DNA of 64,000 bases, taken from positions 7,440,001 through 7,504,000 of the forward strand of contig JARUPY010000397.1 in the NCBI GenBank assembly GCA_029817715.1, in the 5' to 3' direction. The number at the start of each line of letters is the position of its first letter. The stretch's first letter is position 1. Below, piece by piece: positions 10,246 through 21,634 of the stretch. The position numbers and the translations under genes are program-made. Below the pieces are notes generated by a model. The model did not search any database and was not told the origin of the DNA. It worked only from the letters and a program-made list of their open reading frames with translations. Source of the DNA: Melastoma dodecandrum (Eukaryota > Streptophyta > Magnoliopsida > Myrtales > Melastomataceae).

Positions 10246-10921
10246 ATGAACAAATTAGTCTTCACATTCGAAATTTTTTACAAATTAGTCCAATGAACAA
10301 ATGATTAGGTGGGCTTATGTTTTGATGGGCTGCGTTAGTGGGCTATCTCTAAGATTTGACCAGCCTCAAGCGATTTGTAAAATCGTCGATTCATTCTTAT
10401 CCTACGTTTCCGCTTTCGATTTTACGATTTTACTGAACACCATTTTTTATACCGATTCATCTCGTTTCTTTCCACAAAATCGTAAAATCGGACGATTTCA
10501 TGAGTTAAAATGCGGTTTTGGCAACTATGGGGCAAGGGGCGTGGAGAGGCAGTTGGCGTGAATATAAGAAGGGTTGTGAAGGGGAGGGTGTCTAATTTAA
10601 CAGGATAAGTCGTTGTTTAGGAAATTGCTTGGGTTGAGGAGAGCATACGACCTCGGATGATGGTCGTAGTAAGGCAAAATAAGCATGAATGAAATAAAAA
10701 GGTTTAACTACTTTAATATGGATTCGACTAATTGATGGTTAAGGAAGAGTTTTTTCATTTTTCTTTAAATGTCATTATTTTAAATTGTCAAGTTCTATCA
10801 CACTTGGTCAATTTCAATACTTTTATGATAGGCCTGCTCTTATGGACTTTGTAGTTTCTAACTGTGTGGTTTAAAGGAATAATGGTTACTAACCATGAGT
10901 TAAAGAAAAACACAAAATTTT
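10246..10921. other. Spacer with AAAATCG-rich foldback remnants
   Basis: 10365-10535 is rich in the words AAAATCG and CGATTTT in both orientations, and ends GGTTTTGGCAACTATGG. This resembles the end of the small foldback at 9164. No gene is seen in the rest. Confidence 0.4.
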
Positions 10922-12603
10922 TGTATGCGCGCCTTCCGGCCTAGCACGCGCATGGCGGTTCGGATGACCCGAAGATCCGGGTCCGCTCCCCAAGGCCTAA
11001 TTCGGTCGGCGTCTCAACTCGAGCGTCGGACGCTACAGAAGGGGATTTGGGTTGGGCCCTCCCTTGGTTCCTGAATGGGTATACGGGAAATTTCGCCAAC
11101 CGTCTCCAGTTCTCTGAAGGCGACGGGCGAAAGGCTGCGTTAAGGCCTCGTTCGCGAATTTTAGGGAGGACTCAAGGAGCGGCTCATATCACCTTTACCC
11201 ATCCAAAATGGCTTCGTAAAAAAAATGGTTGTTATTGCTTAACCTAGGCAAGCTATTACGGAGTCGCCACCGACCTATTTTTAAAACTGTTTAAGTCAGA
11301 AATACAGTTTGGTTCGGGGATTCCTATTTACTAGCTTTTACACTCTAAACATGCGAAGAGGTGGCGTTTTCTCCAAAAGTTTGCTTTTGGTTAACGAGCG
11401 TTGGACCCAATGCGGGCATAACTCCGGACTCATGTCACTGTTTTACGGGCGTTGGACCCGATTCAGGCGTTGGACCCGATTCGAGGATGACTCCGGACTC
11501 ATGTCACTGTTTTACAGGCATTGGACCTGATTCAGGTGTATTTGTTTAACAATCACATGCGACAAAAATCCTAAGAGCATAACAGCATGCACCACAATAC
11601 TCACAAACAATAATTTATTCCAAAGGGAGCGGGGAAGGGTGGTGACTGCGGGCCTATGCACTTGGGCCCGCAGCCCGTTACACGTGGAAATGAGTAATTC
11701 GGGGAGGCCCGTACCTCCCCTTTGTACCCCCGGTTTGTCGATTGGGGCGTGTCCACTACGGTCCACCGTCCGTCATCTTGAAGTTGGAAAACGGAAGCTC
11801 TCGATCTGTCCGTTCCTTATCAGTCATCGAAGTTTTGCTTGTATGCGCATTCCTCATGTGATTTCTGCATAAAAAGGATGAGACGTGCTAAGACATGTTC
11901 TAAGCAAGAAAGCACAAAACCTTCATAACACAATGAAGTTCGAACGAGTGACTTACGTGGACCGTTTGAGCCCGTTGATCTCGAAAGCCTCCTGAACGTC
12001 GCCCGGCTGGATGAGGGTCGTGTTTTCACATGCGAAAACATCGGGATATGCTAGTAATTAGTAAACAGTGATGTACGCATGCTAGTTGCTGAGATCACAA
12101 ACTTAGAAATATGTTAACGACAACGAATAAGCAAGTTCAAGACATGACGGTAAACAATGCGCGGAATCGAACGATTCTCAACCGCGGCAGTTTTGCTCCC
12201 CTTCAGAAAAACGTGTATAACTTTCGGCTCAGTCCATAAAAATGAGCCTATTTATACTTGAAAGAAAGCTCTTCAGGCCAGGAATCCAATTCATGTCAAT
12301 ATGAGGTCTGTAAAACAAGTTATGAATGAAAGAGTGAGGGACCAACATGCACATCCGAACTTTCGACAGTTTTACTGCCTCTAAAAAAATGTGTGTAACT
12401 TTTAGTCCAATTCACATAAACGAGCCTACTGAAACTCAAAGTAAAGCTCTTCAAGCCAGGCATCTAATGTCGTATGTTTTAGGTCAATATGAGTACAAGA
12501 CAGAAAGTTATGAGTGAAAGAGTGATCTACTGACATGTAGATCCGAGCTTAAGGGTGTTCGGATTCTTCGAAAACACTCCATTCGTGTGTAAATGCCATG
12601 TCA
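10922..12603 (-). repeat. Solo-LTR-like copy related to the LTRs of the 39-53 kb element
   Basis: It starts TGTATGCGCGCC and matches 39013-40110 and 48713-49830 over about the first 1.1 kb. Shared segments include the CCGGCCTAGC start, a CGGAGTCGCCACCGAC block and a GGGGAAGGGTGGTGA block. No primer binding site lies to its left, so it is not the inner edge of a 5' LTR. The right end is tentative: CA at 12602-12603 is followed by TTTT, and TTTT also precedes 10922. The true LTR could extend further, towards 13.2 kb. Confidence 0.5.
12187..12550. repeat. Direct tandem duplication, unit about 180 bp
   Basis: Two diverged copies (12187-12365 and 12366-12550) share the order GCAGTTTT.CT, GTGTATAACTTT, GAGCCTA, AAGCTCTTCA.GCCAGG, GTCAATATGAG, AAAGAGTGA. 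They lie inside the solo-LTR-like segment. Identity is roughly three quarters by eye. Confidence 0.6.
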
Positions 12604-13254
12604 TTTTAAAACCACTTAACCTTTGTGCATGAAACGTCATATACAGCTAGTATGACATGTCTAGAGTATATTTGAAGTTTGACGAATGGCAAAAACGCAA
12701 ACGCGCATGTCCAAACGTGTGATGCTCGGTTGTTTGCAACCAATTTAGTGTTTTGTTCGAAACTCCTAGGGTAGGAACTCAAATTAAGCTTGGTTGGTGT
12801 CCTTAGAACCATATATCAAATGCAAGTGGTTCGCGCAATTCCGACAAGTATAGAGAAAGATATGCAGCGAAAACCGAAGGTTGTGCAGACAAATCCGAGG
12901 CATGCTTGGACTAACCGAGTTGTTTTGGCTCGATTGGGTTTTGTAACACATCCAACCATCTACAACATGTGAATGGGAGGGAATGTGAGAATCTTGGGCT
13001 GCTAGTGCAACTTCAGAATGTCTCTGGAAGTCGGCTCCCGGATGTCCAACCTTTGCACCGGCGCAAACAAGAAATCGTCAAAGCAAAAGGGGTCCTCCCG
13101 CGAAGCCACGGGAGAGGCAGCCGAGTCTCCCTTGTCTTTGGACGAGGGAAAACAAGTCCTAGATGCCAAGGAGAGAGGGCCTCGAGCGTGAAGGCGGTGA
13201 GGCGAGGACGCCGGAAGTTGTTCGTGGCTACCGCCGTTTCCTCTTGCCGCGGCC
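12604..13254. other. Unassigned segment before element B
   Basis: The end of this stretch (13010-13254) is GC-rich with an open plus-strand frame of 97 codons (12969-13262), rich in R and S. Nothing in it resembles a known domain. The frame runs into the truncated LTR of element B, so it is probably chance. The first part resembles LTR-type sequence in composition. Confidence 0.4.
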
Positions 13255-14066
13255 GTGGATAAGAGCCACGTCTAGTAGGATCAGGTTATTACCAAGTTTC
13301 TAGGGAGTTGATTGAGAGGGCCACGACCTGTCAAAATATCGTAAGAACATGGAATACATGCTAAGCATATCAAAGATTTGGTATAAAAGGGAGAATATCT
13401 TCCTTAGGAAAGGTCACGATCAATTCAGCCAACATAAGCTTTATTTTCTCGTCACCCCCTAGTTGTTAGGATTCCCCGACCTGGGCAAAACTCGTGAGGA
13501 TTCATTGGTCTTCACTTCCACCACCAGAGTGAGCAGCCGTAGTTCTGGTAGCCAATTTCCGTCAGCATTCCATCGCCAGGACGAGCCACCGTAGTCCGGG
13601 CAAGCAATTCCGCCTTCGTTTCCGCCACCAGGGTGAGCAATCGTAGCCTTGGTATCCACATCCACCACTACCTTCGACCACACTCCGTCCACCAAGCCCT
13701 AGTGACCGGTTTTCACCGTCTAAGTTCGCAAGTCTACGATGTTACCATTCAAATCCACAAGTCCATAGTGCCCAGCGTCAAGTCTACGACGTCTCCACCG
13801 TCCAAATTCGCAGGTCACAACGTCCAGCGGTAAGTCTACGACGCCGCCACCGTCCAGATTCACCAGTCTGCAGCGCCCAGTAGCAAGTCTACGACGTCGC
13901 ACCATCGTCCTTACTTTATTTTTCATGGCTATATGCATTTTATTTTTATTGTAAGACTTCATGTGATTAACTCAATCTATTTCTTTTACTTACTGGCGAC
14001 CACATCAAAAAACCCTATGAGTATTTTTGTCAAATATTTCCGACGAGATCCGTTTCGACGCGAACA
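13255..14066 (+). repeat. LTR B1, 5' truncated
   Basis: Similarity to B2 and B3 starts at about 13255 (CGTGGATAAGAGCCACG), so about 400 bp of the LTR start are missing. A TATA box (GGTATAAAAGGG) is at about 13380. The GTCTACG minisatellite is at 13730-13905, and the LTR end CGAACA is at 14061-14066. Confidence 0.85.
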
Positions 14067-15607
14067 CGTTGTTGTCGAGCACAGTGGGAGTACGAGAAAG
14101 TTTAAAGTCCACAGCTGGCGAAGAGTACCGGGAGTGGGGCTAATCGTGACCCTCCACCTCCATTAGATAGAGACAGTCAGTTTATAGCAGGAGACGCAAA
14201 TGTGGAGACCGTGGCTCTAGGAAGCCAAGTAACTGCAATTCATCCCTCTTTTGAGGCACATACTCCTTCTGAGTTCATATCTAGGCTTGAGTTCCATAAA
14301 GAATTCAATGATATTAGAACTTGGTGGACAGGCGTATCACCGGGCTACAAGACAATGTAGCTCAGATACTGGAGCAAATCAGTGCCTTAAACAGGCCAAG
14401 CGCAGGTGCAAAGCCAAATAACCTTGTAGACAGAGAAAATTCTTTTATGGGAGATGCTCGACGCATAGAGAAACGTGTTGTGTCATTCCAAGAGGATAAT
14501 GTATGGGGAAATACCACACAGGGCGATGCGGATGTCTATGGTGAGAAAGTGTGTCCCGCTGGACCTTCCTCCCAGCGGCCTGGTCATAATAGACTGGAGC
14601 GGCCCCGGAGAGAAAGTTTATGCGAGAACCCATGTAGACGACTATGTCTATAGAGCGAAATCATTGGTGAAACAATTTGTACCAGATGTCCATAGAAAAG
14701 ACATGTATCCCTACGAAAGTTCATAATCTGAATACATAAACTGGGAAAGGAGCCGTGACGAGTATACGAGAATGATCAGTCCTAATCATGTCTACGAAAA
14801 CGAGAAAGTAGACTGGGGCGAGTATGCTCCTAGAGCCAATAGAGTCAGGTAGCCCAGCTCTTTCGTCCCGGCACAAGTCGAAAACTTCATAGATGAGGGC
14901 TACAAAATAAATGAGTATGCAAATAATTACTCTAACAATGCGCATTCATATCGACGAAGAGAGAGTTTTTATATGAAACCTTCTGTCCAGGGTATATCCC
15001 CACTTCCGAACCTCCCGTAACAGATTATTTGTTCGTACCAAAAACCCCCGTGGAGAAGTACGCGCCCATAACAAAATCTCCTATTGATGTAGATGTCATA
15101 ACAAACCCGTTGCCAGAGGTTGATAGAGATGAGCAGTTTAGTCCGCCAACCCTCAGAGATGTTGGGATACAAGTGGTAGAACAAGATATACCAAATTTTG
15201 TGCCCATAATCGACGTCCAACCATTAAAGATTAAAATTACAATTCATACTTTTCATACTTTCCAAACAGAGGTTTACATCGTAGAGAACCTTGAACTTCT
15301 TGAGCATGAACCGTGGGCACCTAGAGAAACGATAGTGGCAAACCCGTTATCATGGTGCCATTTGCCCTTTGATCCGGACGGTTTACAACACAACATACGC
15401 TTAAATCGACAACGTCTCGTCCAACTAGACAATGATTTTCAATTCCCACAACACTGGCAAATACCATGGGATCACACCGTCTCGTGTTAGGTCTCGAATC
15501 CCCAATGTCTTCCATTCTTTTAAAGCTTCTTTGTCCGTATTCAAACCACTTCACAATGCTGGGTAAGACTCTCAGCTACGACCGTCTCACCTTAAGAGGG
15601 AGGCTTA
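14067..15607 (+). other. Internal region 1 of element B
   Basis: The primer-site region (CGTTGTTGTCGAGCACAGTG) is followed by a gag N-terminus related to element A. Its landmarks are HTPSEFISRLEFHKEFND, ITGLQDNVAQILEQISALNR and an acidic segment near VVSFQEDNVWGN. This gag is split by a frame change near 14320 and by stops. The gag core, knuckles, protease and pol are absent. A purine tract AAGAGGGAGGCTTA ends the region. Confidence 0.8.
15029..15490 (+). CDS. Hypothetical 153-residue ORF of element B
   Basis: This frame lies between the gag remnant and the purine tract and is kept, in shorter form, in the second unit (17775-18134). It starts MFVPKTPVEKYAPITKSPID and is rich in P, E and aromatic residues, with no motif I recognise. 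It may be a degenerate part of gag or a family-specific protein. Retention in both copies reflects their recent common origin and does not show selection. Confidence 0.35.
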   Translation: MFVPKTPVEKYAPITKSPIDVDVITNPLPEVDRDEQFSPPTLRDVGIQVVEQDIPNFVPIIDVQPLKIKITIHTFHTFQTEVYIVENLELLEHEPWAPRETIVANPLSWCHLPFDPDGLQHNIRLNRQRLVQLDNDFQFPQHWQIPWDHTVSC

Positions 15608-16811
15608 TGTTGGCATGGCAAAATCTCGGGCCTAATTATACGGAGCCCATAAATTCAGGCCATTTTATGAGAAACCCACAAACCCATTTCGCCAACCCAT
15701 ACCAAGTCTACCAAGACCGTGACATAAATTTTGGGCTCATTTTATAAAGCCCATAAGTCCAAGGGTCTTTAAGAGTGTTTACAAACCCACCGTTATGTGA
15801 GCCCGCCAGGGAAGTAATAAGTTTACCATGGGGTCAGAGTCTACGAGATCAGAAAAGATCTTGACTCCGAGATTTTTGGAAAAAGGATTACGGGGCCACG
15901 TTCCCATGATTTGAAATGATCTTCAGCTAGAGAAAATCTGGGTATACGACCCTAATTTTTTAATTTAATATAAGAAAGAGAAGTTGTTAATTCTAAAGCG
16001 TAGATAAGAGCCACGTCTAGTAGGATCAGGTTGTTGCCAAGATTCTAGGGAGTTGATTGAGAGGGCCACGACCTGTCAAAATATCGTAAGAACATGGCAT
16101 ACATCCTAAGCATATCAAAGATTTGGTATAAAAGGGAGAATATCTTCCTTATGAAAGGTCACGATCAATTCAGCCGACAGAAGCTTTATTTTCTCGTTAC
16201 CCCTTAGGTGTTAGGATTCCCCGACCTGGGCAAAACTCGTGAGGTTTCATTAGTCTTCACTCCCACCACCAGAGTGAGCAGCGGTAGTTCTGGTAGCCAA
16301 TTTCCGTCAGCATTCCATCGCCAGGACGAGCCACCGTAGTCCCGGCAAGCAATTCCGCCTTCATTTCCGCCACCAGGGTGAGCAACCGTAGCCTTGGTAT
16401 CCACATCCACCACTACCTTCGACCACACTCCGTCCACCAAGCCCTAGTGACCGGTTTTCACCGTCTAAGTTCGCAAGTCTACGACGTCACCGTTCAAATC
16501 CACAAGTCCACAACGCCCAACGTCAAGTCTACGACGTCTCCACCATCCAAATTTGCAGGTCACAACGTCCAGCGGTAAGTCTACGACGCCGCCACCGTCC
16601 AGATTCACCAGTCTGCAGCGCCCAGTAGCAAGTTTACGACGTCGCACCATCGTCCTTACTTTATTTTTCATGGATGTAAGCATTTTATTCTTATTGCAAG
16701 ACTTCATGTGATTAACTCAATCTATTTCTTTTACTTACTGGCGACCACATCAAAAAACCCTATGAGTATTTTTTTGAAATATTTTCGACGAGATCCGTTT
16801 CGAAGCGAACA
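15608..16811 (+). repeat. LTR B2, complete, shared by both units
   Basis: It is 1,204 bp, starting TGTTGGCATGG and ending AAGCGAACA. A purine tract precedes it and a primer-site region follows, so it serves as the 3' LTR of unit 1 and the 5' LTR of unit 2. A TATA box lies near 16127. Confidence 0.88.
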
Positions 16812-18352
16812 CGTTGTTGGCGTGCACAGTGGGAGTACGAGAAAGTTTAAAGTCCGCAGCTGGAGAAGAGTACCGGGAGTGGGGCTACTTGTGACCCTCC
16901 ACCTACATTAGATAGAGACAGTCAGTTTATAGCAGGAGACGCAAATGTGGAGACCGCGGCTCTAGGAAGCCAAGTAACTGCAATTAAACCCTCTTTTGAG
17001 GCACATACTCCTTCTGAGTTCATATCTAGGCTTGAGTTCCATAAAGAATTCAATGATATTAGAACTTGGTGGACAGGCGTATCACCGGGCTACAAGACAA
17101 TGTAGCTCAGATACTGGAGCAAATCAGTGCCTTAAATAGGCCAAGTGCCGGTGCAAAGCCAAATAACCTTGTAGACAGAGAAAATTCTTTTATGGGAGAT
17201 GCTCGACGCACAGAGAAACGTGTTGTGTCATTCCAAGAGGATAATGTATGGGGAAATACCACACAGGGCGATGCGGATGTCTATGGTGAGAAAGTGTGTC
17301 CCGCTGGACCTTCCTCCCAACGGCCTGGTCATAATAGACTGGAGCAGCCTTGGAGAGAAAGTTTATATGTGAGAACCCATGTAGACGACTCTGTCTACAG
17401 AGCGAAATCATTGGTGAAATAATTTGTACCAGATGTCCATAGACAAGACATGTATCCCTACGAAAGTTCATATTCTGAATACATAAACTGGGAAAGGAGT
17501 CGTGACGAGTCTACAAGAATGATCAGTCTTAATTATGTCTACGAAAACGAGGAAGTAGACTGGGGCGAGTATTCTCCTAGAGCCAATAGAGTCAGGTAGC
17601 CCAGCTCTTTCGTCCCGGCACAAGTCGAAAACTTCATAGATGGGGCTACAAAATAAATGAGTATGCGAATAATTACTCTAACAATGCTCATTCATATCGA
17701 CGAAGAGAGAGTTTTTATATGAAACCTTCTGTCGAGGGTATATCCCCACTCCCGAACCTCCCGTAACAGATTATTTGTTCGTACCAAAAACCCCCGTGGA
17801 GAAGTACGCGCCCATAACAAAATCTCCTATTGATGTAGATGTCATAACAAACCTGTTGCGAAAGGTTGATAGAGATGAGCAGTTTAGTCCGCCAACCCTC
17901 AGAGATGTTGGGATACAAGTGGTAGAACAAATTATGCCAAATTTTGTGCCCATAATCGACGTCCAACCATTAAAGATTGAAATTACAATTCATACTTTTC
18001 ATACTTTCCAAACAGAGGTTTACATCGTAGAGAACCTTGAACTTCCCGAGCATGAACCGTGGGCACCTAGAGAAACGATAGTGGCAAACCCGTTATCATG
18101 GTGCCACTTGCCCTTTGATCCGGGCGGTTTGTAACACAACATACGCTTAAATCAACAACGTCTCGTCCAATTAGACAATGATTTTCAATTCCCACAACAC
18201 TGGCAAATACCATGGGATCATACCGTCTCGTGTTAGGTCTCGAATCCCCATGTCTTCCATTCTTTTAAAGCTTCTTTGTCCGTATTCAAACCACTTCACA
18301 ATGCTGGGTAAGACTCTCAGCTACGATCGTCTCACCTTAAGAGGGAGGCTTA
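16812..18352 (+). other. Internal region 2 of element B
   Basis: It is nearly identical to 14067-15607, with the same gag remnant, the same frame breaks and the same purine tract. Differences are scattered substitutions and small indels. One of them shortens the second ORF by creating a stop at 18132-18134. Confidence 0.85.
17775..18134 (+). pseudogene. Second copy of the hypothetical element-B ORF, shortened
   Basis: It has the same start as the frame at 15029 but ends after 119 residues, because CAA has become TAA after a PFDPGGL motif. The remainder is still readable downstream. No known domain is seen. Confidence 0.4.
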
Positions 18353-19578
18353 TGTTGGCATGGCAAAATCTCGGGCCTAATTATGAGGAGCCCATAAATT
18401 CAGGCCATTTTATGAGAAACCCACAAATCCATTTCGCCGACCCATACCAAGTCTACCAAGACCGTGACATAAATTTTGGGCTCATTTTATAAAGCCCATA
18501 AGTCCAAGGGTCTTTAAGAGTGTTTACAACCCCACCGTTATGTGAGCCCGCCAGGGGTTTACAAAGGACTGTCGGGGTCAGAGTCTACGAGGATCAGAAA
18601 AGATCTTGATTCCGAGATTTTTAGAAAAAGGATTAAAAGGCCACGTTCCCATGATTTGAAAAGATTTTCAGCTAGAGAAAATCTGGGTATACGACCCTAA
18701 TTTTTTAATTTAATATAAGAAAAAGAAGTTGTTAATTCTACAGCGTGGATAAGAGCCACGTCTAGCAGGATCAGGTTGTTTCCAAGATTCTAGGGAGTTG
18801 ATTGAGAGGGCCACGACCTGTCAAAATATCGTAAGAATATGGCATACATCCTAAGCATATCACTGATTTGGTATAAAAGGGAGAAGATCTTCCTGAAGAA
18901 AGATCACGATCAATTCAGCCAACAGAAGCTTTATTTGCTCGTCACCCCTTAGTTATTAGGATTCCCCGACCTGGGCGAAACTCGTGAGGTTTCATTGGTC
19001 TTCACTTCCACCACCAGAGTGAGTAGACGTAGCTCTGGTAGCCAATTTCCATCAACATTCCACCGCCAGGACAAGCCACCGTAGTCCCTTCAAGCAATTC
19101 TGCCTTCGTTCCCGCCACCAGGGCGAGCAACCGTAGCCTTGGTATCCACATCCGCCACTACCTTCGACCACACTCCGTCCACCAAGCCCCAGCGACAGGT
19201 TTTCACCGTCTATGTCCGCAAGTTTACAGCGTCCTGTCATCAAGTCTACGACGTCACTGTCCAAATCCACAAGTCCACAGCGCCCAACGTCAAGTCTACG
19301 ACGTCTCCACCGTCCAAATTCTCATGTCACAACGTCCAGCAGCAAGTCTACGACGCCGCCACCGTTCAGATTCACCAGTCTACAGCGCCCAATAGCAAGT
19401 CTACGACGTCGCACCATCGTCCTTACTTTATTTTTCATGGCTGTAAGCATTTTATTCTTATTGTAAGACTTCATGTGATTAACTCAATCTATTTCTTTTA
19501 CTTAATGGCGACCACATCAAAAAACCCCGTGAGTATTATTGTCAAATATTTCCGATGTGATCCGTTTCGACGCGAACA
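18353..19578 (+). repeat. LTR B3, complete 3' LTR
   Basis: It is 1,226 bp, starting TGTTGGCATGG and ending CGCGAACA, followed by GAAAG. A TATA box lies near 18870. Because the left LTR is truncated, a target duplication cannot be tested. Confidence 0.87.
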
Positions 19579-21634
19579 GAAAGGAAGATGAGAGTCTAGG
19601 TTGTAAGAATGGAAGATTTTTTTTTTGGTCCGTTAGATCCTTTTGTGAGGTTGGCGGCTGAGGTTAGATGTCGGGGGAAACCTTTTTTTCGATTTGCCTC
19701 GTGGAAGAAGGATCCGAGGAGCTGGTGTTGCCGTCAAGGTGGTGTGCAATGCATGTCGTCTTTGTAATTGACCCTTCGGGGAGTGTGCAGAGGGTTAATA
19801 TGTTAAGCCCTGTCGTAACCAGTCTTATGATCCAACGTGCAAATCCTTGGTTCAATGCACGTGGGCATCCTCCTTTGGGAATGTATATTTTTTTTGCCGA
19901 GGTGAGGACTTATCCGATACGGCAAGTGGAGCAAGGGAAATCAATTGAGATTGTTGCAATCCTTTATGTATGTTTGCAATTGGGATTTTAATCCAGCATG
20001 TGAGCTGGCAGAGAATGGGTGCCAAAAACCTCCTGACAATTTGATTAATTAAAATAAGAAACGGAAGAAACGGTAAAAATATCTCACTACCTTCAAGTGA
20101 TCGATATGTCCAAGTAATATGAGTGTTTTTATTCGGACACTCTTTGACACGAAGGAAGTACTTTGTCTATAAACTTCGTCCCAGAACCAGGTAAGGTCGC
20201 AACACTAGTATCATGCGCGATAAGTTTGAAATTGGTTTACAAAACCCATAATGAACATTAAAATTAACAAGGTTAATTACGCATGAAAAGGTAAAAATTA
20301 GTACTATAATTAACTTATAAAATATCATATTATTCATGTTTGACGATTGTACGAAAAGTTGACTTAAAGACCGCCATGCATGATTCGCACTATAATTAAT
20401 CTAATCTAAAGAAAGGCACAAGATCAATTCAAATCAGTTTAATTGGTGATTTTGACGACCATTTCAACATAGAGAAACGGTCGAACACCTGTAATGCGGT
20501 TACTCACAATTTGGGGACCTATAATTTGAACTTTGGCTAGAGGTATTGTTGACTAACAAATGCATCGGATATCTGACAAAGGGTTCAATTTTCGGGAAAA
20601 TTGTCAACAAAAATCCCGGAAAAAATATCGTTTCGGTGGTTACCCTCCGCCCTAGGCAGAAATATGGGGATACTTTTTAAGGAGGAATTTATTTTTGCCA
20701 AATCAATTTTGAATTAAAGCAGGGATTTACCCTTCGCCCTTATTAGAGAAATATGCAGATAAAAAACAATGAGATTCAGTCAAAGAATGTATTAACCTTC
20801 CTCCTTAAAAGAAACACAAAGTTGGATAACAAGTAGTCTACCGTCTTAAGAGTCTAAAACTATGGATAAAATTGTGATTTGCCTGTCTATTGTTGTGTCT
20901 AGTCTACACAAAAATATTAAATGCTTGCTAAGTTTTCGGAGCCATCTCCATTGTGATTCATGTCGTACAATTTTCTCTCCGATTGTGTTGAATCCTAATA
21001 AACTTACTCTATCCTAGACAAAAGGGGGGATTAATAATCATGTATTAGACTGGAATCGCACCTTTGCCATTAAACCTGCGCTAAAAGATCGAATTTACAC
21101 AAGTCACTTGATGAGGGGGTTTGAATGTTTTATGAGTTGCTTTCCAAAAGTAATTGTACCTAACCTTCAAAGGTTGGGACGGTCAATGCATGTCTTGTCA
21201 CCCAACACTTAATTTAATTAATAATTACATTTTTAATTATATGATTAAGATAGAATTTTTAATAATTGTTATACTAATATAATCACATAGTCCTGCAAGA
21301 CGGACTTGTTTCTATCTTTTTCTCATAATAACAGAAATGTTTGTTCTTTTTTAAAGTGAAATATCTCAAAAAATAGTTCCCTAATAGGGTGATTAAAAAT
21401 TTATGGGAACGTTTGGTTTGTGAAAATTTTTCATCCTTTTTATTTAAACTTTTGTATTAATTGATTTATTAAACAAAAACAATGATTTTCAGAAATTTTA
21501 AAAACTTTCATAACTAGGGAAAACCGGAAAGTCCAACAAAAAGTACCCTGAGATTCTAATGATCCCAAAACTAGGAGGCATCTTTGAAATTGTGGCCATG
21601 GCGTGTTGAACATATGCTGCTTAACCCCACTCTT
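19579..21634. other. Intergenic DNA without a recognised gene
   Basis: A 107-codon open frame (19668-19991) has no domain that I recognise and no start context of note. The rest is AT-rich with oligo-T runs and many stops in every frame. This is the 3' flank of the BAHD gene. Confidence 0.5.

Larger units (their letters stand above)
13255..19578 (+). mobile_element. Element B: non-autonomous LTR element as an LTR-internal-LTR-internal-LTR chain
   Basis: Three LTR copies (13255-14066, truncated at its 5' end; 15608-16811; 18353-19578) alternate with two nearly identical internal regions of about 1.54 kb each. The internal part carries only a broken gag N-terminus and an ORF of unknown function, so it depends on an autonomous relative for movement. 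A shared middle LTR is what unequal recombination between LTRs of two copies would leave. The same start, purine tract and primer site are present in both units. Confidence 0.88.

Noticed and set aside
10043..10265. G/P-rich open frames on both strands near 10.1 kb
   Set aside because: They are out-of-frame readings of the WD40 pseudogene.
12969..13262. 97-codon R/S-rich frame before element B
   Set aside because: It runs across the break into LTR B1 and has no recognisable domain.
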